Origin: Anaeramoeba flamelloides
Taxonomy: Eukaryota; Metamonada; Anaeramoebidae
Assembly: GCA_027625915.1 (NCBI GenBank)
Contig: JANTQA010000042.1
Span: 1,500,001-1,564,000, forward strand
Length of the DNA stretch: 64,000 nt
Direction: 5' to 3'
In this document: piece by piece, positions 33,378-44,900 of the stretch
How positions within the stretch are numbered: the first letter of the stretch is position 1
How the letters are laid out: every line of letters begins with the position of its first letter
The notes under the pieces: generated by a model
Seen by the model: the letters and a program-made list of their open reading frames with translations, nothing else
The model's database searches: none
Told to the model about the DNA's origin: nothing
Made by a program: the position numbers and the translations under genes

Positions 33378-33862
33378 CAGTGATCAAAATAATATGTTCA
33401 CAAAGCCTATAACCTTTGTTTAAAATATAATCAATGCCTTTTTATTGTTCTTGTTCCAAGGTAACATCTTATATACTATACAACAGTATACCAAATTTTA
33501 AAATCAATTTTGGGTGTAAACTCGCTGATCTTTTCAGTCAATTTTATTTTAGAAATTGTATTTATTGGGAATTGTTGTGAATATTCTCAATTTTTTTAAT
33601 TTTTGAAATTTTTGTTGATTCTAAAATAATCAAAAATTGACTCTATTTTTTGAGAGAAAATATTCCATATTTGATCCCCCATTTTTAGAATTTATTTTTA
33701 AATAATAGAACTTGTTGAAATCTAATACCATATTTTTTTATCCATTCTTGTCAGTTTCTTTGATCCATTTAATGTACAAGTCTTCTATAACAAAAAAACA
33801 TGCTTTTTATTTTGAAACAGGGGTTCTGTTATTTTTCAAAGGCTATTTTGATTTTGATATCG
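33378..33862 (+). mobile_element. Tc1/mariner-type non-autonomous relic, family M2, left copy of an inverted pair
   Basis: It opens TA|cagtgatcaaaataatatg, the CAGT start and TA flank typical of Tc1/mariner ends; the other end is degenerate (ggctattttgattttgatat). The body is the reverse complement of 34139-34610, sharing gaatattctcaatttttttg or ..taat, acaaaaaaacatgctttttatt and ttgatcattc-like blocks. A short open stretch here and one in the mirror copy share TKKHAFYFET, which follows from the DNA identity. Confidence 0.65.
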
Positions 33863-34138
33863 AGTTATTGGTTTTTTTTTTGATCCAAATGAAAGATTTG
33901 GTATTTGTAGATTAGAGAAGTGTGTTTATTTAAATTATGTTAAGTTAGATCTTAACGGGGCGGTAGCTATTTTAGGTTGAAGAAAAATGATTTGACATTG
34001 GGATCTTTTTGAAAGACTATTTAGTAAAGAAAAGTTCTTTTTATCTATGCTATATTTTTACGAAAACCTAATAAATTTTGGAACTTTCAGTTGAATCAAA
34101 AATGAAAACATTATATTTTACAAACCAATAATTCTATA

Positions 34139-34610
34139 CAGTTGTCAAAATAATGTGTATTGAAAAGTCTAAACAGAGTTTCAAAATAAAAAGCATGTTT
34201 TTTTGTTAGAGAAGACTTAGACATTAACAAATCAAAGAAACCAACAATAAACCTTAACCAATGTTTTATAGGTTTCATGAAGTTCTGATATTTGAAAGAA
34301 ATTCTCAAATTGAATGATCAAATTGCAAAATTTATCTCAAAAAATAGAGAATATTTTTATCAAATTTTTATCAATCAAAAATGACAAAAATTTCAAAAAA
34401 ATTGAGAATATTCACAACATTTTCAAATAAATTCTTTTTAAATTTAAAATTTAGTCAAAATATCAAGGGAGTAAACCTCAAAATTGATTTGAACTTAGGT
34501 ATACTATTTGAATGGTAATTGGATGTTGCCTTGGTACAAGAAGAAAATAAATACAGATTATATTTTGAAACATGCTTTATAGTAGTTGGCTTAGCATATT
34601 TTGATCGCTG
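34139..34610 (-). mobile_element. Tc1/mariner-type non-autonomous relic, family M2, right copy of an inverted pair
   Basis: Both ends are clear on the plus strand: TA|cagttgtcaaaataatgtg at the left and gcatattttgatcgctg|TA at the right, giving ~17 bp imperfect inverted ends with TA on both sides. At 472 bp it is too short for a transposase gene, so it is a non-autonomous derivative. It is in opposite orientation to the copy 276 bp upstream. Confidence 0.75.
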
Positions 34611-35268
34611 TAGATAAATAACACAAAGCAACAACAGAAACACAAATAATCATAAAACGGATTTTTGAAGAGACTGTAACTCAAGAGGATACAGTTTTTG
34701 TTTGAAAAACGTTTCTTTTTTTACCTCTCCTAAAAGAATTTTACTTCTCGTTTTGCTTTATAGATCCAAATTTTTGTTCGAAACGTGAAACATTTCTCCC
34801 ATTCTTATAAAAAAATTGAAAAAGTATTCTTTCGAAAGGCACAATAGAGCAACTCTTGTTATTAACTCAAAACCCAAATATTGTATTTCTCAAAAAAAAA
34901 GTTTTTGAATAAAGTTTTTTCTTTTTAGATAATGTTAAGTTGAATTTATTCTACAAAATGAATTATTTGTTTGTTTCTCATCAAAATTGAAAAGTTAAAT
35001 CCAGCTCAACAGAAAAATTTTTCAAATTGACAAAAAGAAAATAATATATCTTTTACGAGGGTTCATTCTTACCAAATCCACCAAAATCGATCCAAAATAA
35101 AAAAATAATCGAATTCTCCAAAAGAAAGAAAAATTTTTTTTGAATAAAATAATTTGAAATTTATTTTTTTCTTCTTCAAGAATTTAATAAAATAACCAAA
35201 TTTGTAACGTTGACAATAACCTTTCAAAAAACATTTATAAATAATACAAGTAAACCATAAACAAACAA

Positions 35269-37860
35269 ATGAATTTAGACAGTGAACCATCTTCAGAAGA
35301 ATTTTCATTCCAAGGTTTACCCTCTGATTCTAATTACCAACCATTAGGATATTTAAGCGATTCTGATCCGTGTAGTTCACCACTTCGAAGACTATCGCCT
35401 TTAATCGCTGGTCATCGAACTGACTATGAAATTGTATCACCCCCAGCATCTCCATTTTTGCTTGCTCACCTTTGGTCTGAAAATGAAAGTGACAATGGCT
35501 CTCGATTGTCTAATATGGTTGAGGTACCATTTATTTTCGATTCCGATGAAAACGAATCAAATTATCCTGAGGCCTTCGAGCCCATACAAGATCAAGAGCG
35601 AGAACAAACAAACCAAAAAAACAAAGAACAAGCACGAGTGCAAACAAACATAAAAAACAAAGAAAGAGATACAGGAAAAAACAAAGAAAAAGAAAAAGAT
35701 CACAAAGAATTCAAAACCAACGAAAAACTCCCGCGGTCTGGAGACAATTTTGAACTTGAATCATTAAAAAACGATTTTCTACCTATTATTTCGAATAAAT
35801 CAATCTTCTCGAAACATAAAGAAAAGAAGACTTTCAAACAGAATTCAAATTTAAGAAATTGTTCTTCTGAAGAATCAAACAACCGAAAGGATCTTGTTCA
35901 AAAAAATTACAATTTCAGTAAAAAAAACTCTTCTTTTATTAGGATTTTACCAAAAAGGAAATACCCAACACACGTCACGCCACACACAGCTATTAAAAAT
36001 AGTTTTGTTTGCAACCAAATGAAAAAAATCTCAAAAGAGAAAGAATCACAAAACAAAACAAATTTAACGAAAAAAAATCCCACACATAACCCAAACAGCA
36101 TATGTGACAATATAAATAAAGATAAAGAAAAACAAAAATTTGTTTCATTCTTATCGACTACAAAATATGCGAATATAACCAATATCACTAACCCCACAAA
36201 TTTTTCAAATAAAAACAAAAATAGATTTCAAGCAAGTATTTTAACAAACGAAAAAGATTTTAATAGTGGCTATACAAATTTCATCCCGATGGATAGAACA
36301 AGAAAAAGATCTTTGGAAAAATCATCAAAAAACAACAAACTAAAAGACACCATTCAACCAAAGTTTAATCCTTTGCCAATGGCTAAAAATAGAATTTTAA
36401 ATAAAAAAACAAGAAATGTTCATACTTTAAATATTATTAATAATCCAAATAATGCTAATAATTCTAATAAGGTTAGTAATTCAAATAATGTTAATAATTT
36501 TATTATTATTAATAATTCAACTTTTATTCATAATTCAAAAGTTATTAACAATTTAAAGGTTATTAACAATTCAAAGATTATTAACAATTCAAAGATTGTT
36601 AAGGAATCAAATAATGCTAATAATTCAGCTGTTATTAATAATTCAAATGTTATTAACAATTCAAAGGTTATTGGCAATTCAAAGGTTATTAACAATTCAA
36701 ATAATGCTAATAATTCAGCCGTTATTAATAATTCAAATGTTTTTAATAATACAAATGTTAGTAATAATCTAAATAATTTTAATGATAATAAAGATGAAAA
36801 CAAAAGCGAAAAAGAAAAAAGAAATAAGATAATAAATGAAAATACAAAAGAAGGTCAAAAAGAAAAAGACTATGATACCAAACTTACTAAAACTAAATCA
36901 CAAAATGAGCCAAGGCTAATTGAGCTAGGAAAAGAATTATACAAAGAATTAATTGGAAGCATGTGGGTAATTTTAGGAGGGCCAACCCAAACAAATATCA
37001 AGGCATATTCTGAAGAATTTGGCAAAGAGATTGGAAGAATATTAAATGTATCTAAAGCCAACATCCTACCGACACAATTTGGATTAAAAAATATAATGTC
37101 GAATTCAAGAAGAACATTTACAGAGTATATTTTAGAAATCATGGTTGGGATTCTCTCACTTAACCATTTGCCAAACACCCCGCAAATATCAATGGAATTG
37201 AAATCTGCCTTGATACAGCTTGTTAATTTATCTATAAATAGCAAAAATGGGCTATATAACCCCATTGAAGATCCTAAAGAAAAAAAAGAGATTGATGACA
37301 AGTTAAAATTAATATTTAAAACAATTTTCAGTGAAAATGTCTTGATGTTTTGGTTTGAAAAAAGATTTATTCCAAGAAAGGAACTCAATTTCCAATCACA
37401 AAAAAGAACTTTTTTTTATAATGAATATCTTTCCAAACTCGCACACACTTGCTTTAAAAGATGCTGTGACATTTTAGTAATTGAATTAATCAAAATGAAC
37501 AAAACTTCAATAACCGTTCAATATTCTAAATTTATTAATTTGCTTTTTAAAAACGACCCCCTGAATTGCTATTATAACAACAGAACAGGGAAAATGAAAT
37601 TAATTACACATTTAATTGTTAAATTTTCTGTTAACAAATCAGATTATTGGGATGAAATTAGTCCCCAATTTACAAACAGTATCCCATTTAATTCATTAGA
37701 TGTTTTTAACCATTCACCCTTTAGAGAAATTACCAAAATGCCTATAATACAACAAAGTATAGAAACTTCTTCTGTGCCAATATTACAAAAAAAGAGAACA
37801 TTTGCCTGTAAGAACTCTCGACAAGTTCCGAAATTAGATCTTTTACATTTTTTAATTTAA
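35269..37860 (+). CDS. Unrecognised 863-residue protein, largely disordered, with a VINNSK repeat and a helical C-terminal region
   Basis: Single exon, ATG in the A-rich context aaacaaacaaATG. I do not recognise the family. Visible parts: an acidic Ser-rich start (about residues 1-110) with four Ser-Pro sites (SPLRRLSP, VSPPASPF) that could be proline-directed kinase targets; a Lys/Glu/Asn-rich middle; an Asn-rich tandem block of VINNSK-like hexapeptides (about residues 385-505); and a probably folded, helical C-terminal region from about 545 (ELGKELYKELIGSMWVILGG, then RRTFTEYILEIMVGILSL and EYLSKLAHTCFKRCCDILVI). No signal peptide or membrane span was seen. The long continuous frame, codon use like the neighbouring genes and the start context support a real gene. 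The Ser-Pro sites and the CDK gene downstream suggest, but do not show, a nuclear regulatory role. Confidence 0.8.
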   Translation: MNLDSEPSSEEFSFQGLPSDSNYQPLGYLSDSDPCSSPLRRLSPLIAGHRTDYEIVSPPASPFLLAHLWSENESDNGSRLSNMVEVPFIFDSDENESNYPEAFEPIQDQEREQTNQKNKEQARVQTNIKNKERDTGKNKEKEKDHKEFKTNEKLPRSGDNFELESLKNDFLPIISNKSIFSKHKEKKTFKQNSNLRNCSSEESNNRKDLVQKNYNFSKKNSSFIRILPKRKYPTHVTPHTAIKNSFVCNQMKKISKEKESQNKTNLTKKNPTHNPNSICDNINKDKEKQKFVSFLSTTKYANITNITNPTNFSNKNKNRFQASILTNEKDFNSGYTNFIPMDRTRKRSLEKSSKNNKLKDTIQPKFNPLPMAKNRILNKKTRNVHTLNIINNPNNANNSNKVSNSNNVNNFIIINNSTFIHNSKVINNLKVINNSKIINNSKIVKESNNANNSAVINNSNVINNSKVIGNSKVINNSNNANNSAVINNSNVFNNTNVSNNLNNFNDNKDENKSEKEKRNKIINENTKEGQKEKDYDTKLTKTKSQNEPRLIELGKELYKELIGSMWVILGGPTQTNIKAYSEEFGKEIGRILNVSKANILPTQFGLKNIMSNSRRTFTEYILEIMVGILSLNHLPNTPQISMELKSALIQLVNLSINSKNGLYNPIEDPKEKKEIDDKLKLIFKTIFSENVLMFWFEKRFIPRKELNFQSQKRTFFYNEYLSKLAHTCFKRCCDILVIELIKMNKTSITVQYSKFINLLFKNDPLNCYYNNRTGKMKLITHLIVKFSVNKSDYWDEISPQFTNSIPFNSLDVFNHSPFREITKMPIIQQSIETSSVPILQKKRTFACKNSRQVPKLDLLHFLI
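36420..36790 (+). repeat. In-frame 18-bp tandem repeat (VINNSK) with a higher-order duplication
   Basis: Units of about 18 bp (aattcaaaggttattaac and variants) encode VINNSK, IINNSK, VINNSN and similar. A larger segment holding NNANNSAVINNSNV occurs twice (about 36610 and 36700). Divergence between units is moderate, so the array is not brand new. Confidence 0.85.
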
Positions 37861-38889
37861 AAATGTTGAAAGGATTATAATACAACACATATTATTTAAA
37901 CCGCATTGCTGAATTGATAACTATGCTTAAAATAATTAGACTTTATTAAAAATATTTCAAAAATTATAATTGTCCAATTGAATTTCATTTCAATTTATTC
38001 TTTTATTAGATAAATTTAAATGTCATAATAAACCTTAAAAACAAAAAAAAAAAAAAAAAAAAACAAATAAGAGGAAAAAATTAAATTGAAAAGAACAATT
38101 AATTTTTAAATTTTGAATTTTTTTTATAATAATTTTGGTGTAATAATTAGTATTTTTATTTTTCTTATAAATTTTTAACCTAATAAAAGTAATATCTATC
38201 ATTGTATTACTATTTTTTTTTGATTATAACATTTTTTTTTTTTTTAAATTAATGAATGAAAATAAACAATATTTTTTCGAAATTTAAGTTTTAATTTTTT
38301 ATTTTTAACTTTTTTTTATTCTTTCAAATGTAGTGGCAACCAATCCCTAATTTTAATTTTTATAACATAAAACTATAAGATCAAGTCTGATATTATTGAT
38401 AATTGCAATCTTTTTTTACAAATTAAGGTTTTTCTTTTAAAAATGTAACATCTTAACCTTATTGTGAATAATATATTCATAACAATTTATTACTTAATAC
38501 ACACAACATTAACTTTTTTGAGAACAAAATTTTTGTAAATGATTAAAATTTTAATTGAAAATCCAAAACTTTGTGATTTTCGTTTTTATCAAATTAATAA
38601 ATCCTTTTTTTTTTAATAGAAATGTTATGTTATTCAATTATTTTTTTTTCTTTTATTAGTAAAAAATTTTGATTTATAATTGTGAAAAAATAAACGAAAA
38701 GATTTTTTATTATGAATATTTGGAAAATTTCTGTGTTATTGCAAACTTTTAAATTAAATACTTTTTGAACAAATACCAAAAAAATTAAAATTTTCAAAAA
38801 AAGACAATGGAAATATTAATTGGAAAGCAGAAAATTTAAAATTGTTAAATGCGAATCTGAATCAATTTATGAAAAATTTTATAAATTTT

Positions 38890-38960
38890 CTGTTTATTTC
38901 TCTAAGTTAAAAAAACCAAACGAAAATCTATTGATTTTCCAAATAAACAGAAAATTAAAA
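38890..38960. repeat. R3 modular repeat, small piece
   Basis: Contains the modules ttctgtttatttctctaagt and aatctattgattttccaaat shared with the larger R3 copies near 20250 and 53280. Confidence 0.5.
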
Positions 38961-39065
38961 CAAAAATAACGCCAAAAAATATTTAAAATGGATGGGCTTC
39001 TACTTCCATCTCAAAATTAAGAAATTTCACAAATTATCTAAATAGATATTTTTATGTGTATGATA

Positions 39066-39263
39066 CAGTCAGTTTCACTTTTGAGGCACAAACTTACAAC
39101 AAAATTTAAGGCACAATAAAAATCTCAAATTAAGGCACAAAATTTAGAATTTTTTTTTTTACAATTTATTTTTCCTAGAATTTGAATTTTGTGCTTAAAT
39201 TTGAGATTTTTATTGTGCCTTAAATTTCGTTGAAAGTTTGTGCCTTAAAAGTGAAACTGACTG
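39066..39263. mobile_element. 198 bp Tc1/mariner-type MITE with long inverted arms
   Basis: It begins cagtcagtttcacttttgag and ends as its complement (aaaagtgaaactgactg), with TA on each side (39064-39065 and 39264-39265). Arms of about 85 bp pair almost throughout, including aggcacaataaaaatctcaa. CAGT ends plus a TA target are the Tc1/mariner hallmark. The near-perfect pairing suggests it is the youngest element in the window. Two decayed relatives lie at 48007-48181 and 49087-49252. Confidence 0.8.
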
Positions 39264-39539
39264 TAAGAATAAAACAAAAACAATATATTACAATTTAGGT
39301 AAACAATATTTAAACCTAGATACAAATGACGATTTGATCATAAGTATGAGACTGTCAATTTGATAAAGAAAAAATCAAAAAATTTGGATTAAAGATTTAA
39401 TTCAAATTAACAAAAATAATAAAAATAATATCTTTGATATTATTCAAAATAAAGAATCATTATTTCTTTTGTTATTAGTTAATGATAAAGAGAATTATGA
39501 TTCTTTATTGAAATTTCGAAACAAAAATTTAGAAATTAG

Positions 39540-39840
39540 AGCAGTGCCATCAAGTGTCGTAGAGTGCTTAGGTTTTCTTGAGGTTTTCTTGAGGTTTTCT
39601 TGAGGTTTTCTTGAGGTTTTCAGAAATAAAAAGTAAATTTTTGAAATTTTCTTTTAATTTCTAAAATTAAAAAAAACCTAACGGTGGTTTTCTTGAGGTT
39701 TTCTGTTTTCTTTGAAAAGTGTTCTGGTTTTTTTTTAGGTTATCAAAATAAAACAAAAAACTCAAAAAAACTAATCTGATTTTCGATAATTTAAAAGAAT
39801 AGAAAAAATAAAAGATTTTATTCAATTCTTTTTAACAAAA
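39540..39840. repeat. R3 modular repeat with an 11-bp tandem array
   Basis: It starts with the core agtgccatcaagtgtcgtag (39543), then four to five tandem copies of the 11-mer aggttttcttg (about 39570-39621), followed by R3 modules (aaaaaacctaacg, ttttctgttttctttg). Confidence 0.65.
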
Positions 39841-40840
39841 AAAAACATAACAGCTTTAAGAGGAAATTAACCCCCCCAAAAAAAAAAAAAAAAAAAAAAA
39901 AAATAAAAAATAATAATAATAAATAAAATAATTTTTATAAATAACCAACTTTTTTATGAATTAAGTAATAAAAATACACAAAATATATTGAAGAGGGAGT
40001 GTCTATTGAATACTCAAGTATTATTTTCTTTGATTAAATAAGTAGGTAAACTCATTTTGAAAAACAAGATGGGTTTAAAGAGAGTTTCCTAGAGTTTGGA
40101 AAATAATAATTTTTATTCTTTTTTTTATTTATTGAATAGTGTTTTGAACAATTTTAGTATAATAAATCATCATTTGAATAACTGGATGAGTTATAATTAA
40201 AAAAAAATTTTTCTTAAAAAAAAGGGATTTTATTTGAAATATTTACAATTACACAACAACTTTCAGAATATTAACAATAAAAAATCGTGTCCTGGGCTTT
40301 TTTCACTACTATAATAAAATTTCAAAAAAAAAAAAATAACAAAAATATTTCTAATCTTGAACCAAAAAATAAAAAGGAACATTTTATTTTCCTACAAAAC
40401 AATCAACACATATTTTTTTTAATTAAATTGTAAACCCAAATGTTTAAATAATTAAAGTTTATCAAAGTAAATAATATTCAATTTATTTATAAAAGAGTGG
40501 GAGAACGGGTAACTCCATAACTTATTAATTAATATATCTTAATAATACATGATCAAGGTTTTATCTCAAAATGATATATAAATATTTCGAAAATTCTTTG
40601 AATTTGTATCAGATTCTCAATTAATTTTTTTTTAAAATTAGAGAAAATAATTTCCATTTTAATGCTACTTTCTGAATCAGAGAAGTTTCAAACTTATTAT
40701 TTATGCTTAGAATTGTTTGTTAGTATAATTGTACTTTTATGATGTTTTTATAGGATTAGACATATTTTTTTTGTTCGCTATTCACTAGACAAATTTATTT
40801 GAAATAAAAAAATCAAAAAATGGTTGAAAAATTATTATAG

Positions 40841-40936
40841 AAAGAAGGATTAGGGGTATATCAAGGAGACCCTCTATCGCCTTTATTATTTGGTTTTATC
40901 AGTCATTTTTTAATTAAAAATAAATTAAACACCTAG
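40841..40936 (+). mobile_element. LINE (non-LTR) reverse-transcriptase fragment
   Basis: The open stretch reads KEGLGVYQGDPLSPLLFGF. It contains QGDPLSPLLF, the conserved motif of non-LTR reverse transcriptases (usually preceded by RGVR). The frame closes after about 30 codons, and neither the FADD-type catalytic motif nor an endonuclease was found nearby. It is a short scrap of a dead LINE, the only trace of reverse transcriptase recognised in the window. Confidence 0.7.
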
Positions 40937-41990
40937 TAAAATTATTAAGATCATAATAAACTCTGTTTTCTTCAAAGGTCCCAAAAAGTTTTTCTCCAAA
41001 AATCAAATATTTTTAATAATTGACCTTTAAAAAAAAAATACAAAATAAAGAATAATAAACATTAAAAAATAGTTGATACCCATTTGGAATAAAAAATAAA
41101 AAATCAATATATTTGCTAAAAAATTGAAATACATAAAATTCCAAGGTACTATTGAGAAAAATCATAATTTTCATATTTGATCTTCATTTTTTTCCTTCAA
41201 ACAAATTTATAATACAAAAGAACTACAAAGAAATCTTGATTACTCTCATATTTTTTATTGAATTGGATTTTCATGCTCAAATTATACCTAAAAATATCAA
41301 GTATTGTAAGATTAGTTGTTAATTTGATTTTTATATACTACAAAAGATTAGCCCAAGAAATAAAAATTTTAAACTTTGTTATCCATTTCAAACAATATCA
41401 AAAAATTTCATTTTTTAACTTTTACCAAGCCAAAAATTGTAAAAAAGTGATACTTTAACTTTTTTTTACTCTCTCTTTGCTCGAGAAATTTTTTTAAAGA
41501 TTTAAAAATCTCTGATGAAGTGTATTCTTCCAAAGAAACTTTTATTCAGTTTTAATTAAATCAAAATTTTGTTATTTTTGCTCATTTTAAAAAAACACAA
41601 ATCAAACTGTTTTAATCGGATTTTAACCAAAAACCCTCCAAACAAACAGAAAACCATAAACTTGAATTGTGTACTATCGTTTTACACTAACAAATCTTTA
41701 TTAACGAAAAATCACAAGTGTGAATGAAAACCTTCAGTAGTGATCCTAAAAGAAAAAACTCAATAATAAATTTTTATTTGTCTGTTAAAATTATTTCAAG
41801 ATTAAAATCACTTTTTGTTAGTTCTTCACCCTTTTAAAGAATTGGAAACAGTTTGAAAGGTTTAGGTGTTGACTGAAACCTTTGAAAAGACTCTAAAAAT
41901 TTAAAAAGTTTTTCGGTTATTTGTTGTGTAAACAAATATTTTTCATTTTTGTTAATTTTCACAATTTTCTTTTCTTTTGAATTCCCCAGA

Positions 41991-44900
41991 ATGAATAATT
42001 CGTCAAAAAAGAAAAGTGTTTTTGAAACTTATGAGTTTCTAGGACGAATTGGAAAAGGATCTTATGGTATTGTACATAAGGCACGTGAGATGGGAACAAA
42101 TCGGTATGTAGCAATTAAAGAATACCTTAAGCATGCGAACCAAAAGCAAGATCAAGGTGTAATGGCAAGTACTATACGTGAAATCAAACTATTAAAAGAA
42201 TTGAATTTTGAGTCTGTTGTAAAAATTGAGGACGTGTTTTACGTTGAAGAAAATGGCACTCGTAAAATGTACATTGCCTTTGAGTATGCAGAACATGATC
42301 TGTATAAGATCATTTTACATTACCATAATAGAAGACAAAGAATGCCTGAAGCGTTGGTTAAAAGCTTTATGTGGCAAATCCTAAATGGGATGCATTATTT
42401 ACATGAAAACTGGGTTATACACAGAGATATAAAACCTGCAAACATTTTAATTAAGGACACACCAGATGAAAAAGGTGTTGTTAAGATTGGTAAATAATTT
42501 TTTCAAAAAAAAAAAAAAAAAAAACATACAATTCAAATTATCAGACTGTTTGTGATTCAACACAATTGCACAAGTCATGTCTATTTCTCCAAAAGTATTA
42601 TTTTTGAAAGAAAATTTTGTTTTTTTCTTTCTTTGTGATTTTTATCTTTGATACAAAGAATGGTTTTTGTTTTTTTAGTTTTTCTGAAAACTAAAAGAAT
42701 AAAACAAAGAAATATTTTCACAAAAACAAAAAACAATAATATTCGATTTTAATAGTATTAAGAAAAAATTTGTTCAATTTTCAAGAAAACTGGAATCCAA
42801 AATATTTGTGTTTGTAAAATTAATATGATTCATTAAAATTAATATTAAAATTAAAATTATGATAAAGTCATTTTAAAAAAGTTTTCAAAATTATCTTTAA
42901 AATAACTCACAAACAACAATTGGCCCATTTCCGGCACACTATTAAACTTTTTTTTTAATATCAAACTTTTTTAAAATGACTTTAACAAATAGGATTATCT
43001 TTTTAATATTAAAATTTTCATTTAAAAGTGAAACAAATAATCGGAACACTAAATCCCAAATCTGTAAATATAAAAACATCACAAAATCAAAGAAAACCCA
43101 TCACATTAATGATTCTCGATTAAACAAACAATTGGTATAAATTTCAGAACAAACTCTTTTTTTTTTCAGAATAAATCAACAAATCATCAAATATCAATTA
43201 ACCTTTAAGGGATTTGTTTGATCCACGTATTTTAAAATAGATCTGAAACACAACAATACCACTTAAGGACCATCCAAAATAATTCCACAATGTTTTGAAT
43301 AATATCGCTCTCTGAGTGACTTTATTTTAGATAATCCTTATTAAGATTCTCTGATTTAACAACTTGTTTGGTTTTAAAAAGTTGGAAAAGAAAATGATCA
43401 AGCAATTATTCTTTTCTTACTACACATCCACATTGTAGTTCATTTTGGGTATGGATTTCCCACCAACTGTAATAATGTTTGAAAAGCTGAATATTTGATC
43501 TGCAAGCCAAAGAGATCTTGCAAAAAATTTGCATAAAATACGTAAAATTGTTGTTTTTTGAATAGATTTTGGTGAAATTAATTTTTACAATTCAAAATTT
43601 GTCTCTAATTCGAAAAAATAAGTCATTTATTCAAAAAATTAAAATTATAATTAGGTAAGGCTCATTTCAAAAATTGTGATTTACTTTTTTTTAGTTTTTG
43701 ATTTTATTTTTAACATTTTTAAAATATCAGAATTTTGTGTGTTTGGAAAATTATTGCAAATTAAAATTAAAATTTTAGAAAACCTTGCCAAGGGGATTGT
43801 ATTTCAAAATAAAAATAGACAAAGTTAATACAAAATTCAAAATCATAAAATATAAAAAGCAAAATTATACTTGGGAACAGTTTTGTGGAAAAAAAAAAAA
43901 TAAATATATTTAAAAGATCAATCTTTGTAATGAAGACAAAAGGTTTTGAATTTTCTTTGGGAAATTTTTCGTGGTTTAGATGAAAATTTTCTTTTTTTTT
44001 AGGATTTTTAACAAATTTTCTTTGCAACAGAGGTAAACAAACCAAAAATTGAAAGAACCATTATGCTAACCATTAATATTTTTCCTTTTTCTAGAAAATC
44101 CTTATGTTCATTTATTTATAACTTGTTCATATTCTTTGGCTAATTTGCAATTGTTTAATTTTAAAATAATTCGATAAGTTATAACTACGTTTTTTAATTT
44201 TCTTTTCTTTTCTTAATAACTATTTTTCAATTATTGAAAGAGTATTATGGCTCAAAATAAACTTTCCTTTTTTTAATAAAACTACTAGTTTATTTTGGAT
44301 CCATATTATCGAAAATAGGTTGTGAATATTGTAACGTATTTTAATTGAATCAATGATTCATGGAAATTCTTATACCAAATTATTTGATTCTTTGTTCTTT
44401 AAAATATGGAAAGAGGTTATTTCAAAAAAAAAAAAAAAAAAATGAGAAATGAATTTTTTCGAGAAAAAAGGTAACAGAAATTAAAAAAATTACAGACATC
44501 ACAGAAACCAAAGAAATCCATATTTTTTTCAGGAAAATCGAACCATTATCCAATAGAAATCAAAATCACTCAAATAATGAGGTTTCATTTTGGCATTTTT
44601 TTTCAAAAAATTAAATACCCACCAAATTAACAATGATAAATCGTCTTTATTTTATTAATAGATATAATTTGATACTTTTCGATAATACTCTATTGAAAAA
44701 AAAAAGGTTTTTGTGATTTCTGGATGTTTAAAATTTGAAAATTTTTATTTTTTTTTTCATTTCCGAACAAATCCCTTAGCTTGTTTGATTAAAGATTTCC
44801 TCTTTGAATATTATAAAATAATCAATTCTAACTTTTATTATGAATTGAAAATAAAAGTATTAAAAATCTTTAGAAATAATAACCAAAGCTTGCTGAAAAA

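Larger units (their letters stand above)
29621..35268. other. Intergenic DNA between the PH-Hippo kinase and the 863-residue gene
   Basis: About 5.6 kb without a recognised gene. It contains an R5 repeat (31860-32110), an inverted pair of Tc1/mariner-type relics (33378-33862 and 34139-34610), a TA microsatellite, and a zone near 29837-30040 with repeated cgata-like words. The last 650 bp should hold the promoter of the following gene; no motif was recognised. Confidence 0.5.
37861..41990. other. Intergenic DNA between the 863-residue gene and CDK8
   Basis: About 4.1 kb. It holds two R3 pieces (38890-38960 and 39540-39840), the 198 bp Tc1/mariner-type MITE (39066-39263) and a LINE reverse-transcriptase scrap (40841-40936). 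Just before the CDK8 ATG the sequence gaattccccag resembles a 3' splice site, so an untranslated first exon upstream is possible. Confidence 0.5.

Noticed and set aside
33712-34308. Two mirror open frames sharing TKKHAFYFET as a possible conserved protein
   Set aside because: The similarity follows from the DNA identity of two inverted copies of the same non-autonomous element; the frames are short and have no transposase motif.
39570-39621. 11-bp tandem array considered as a CRISPR-like repeat
   Set aside because: Units are directly adjacent with no spacers, in a eukaryotic genome; it is a simple tandem repeat inside R3.
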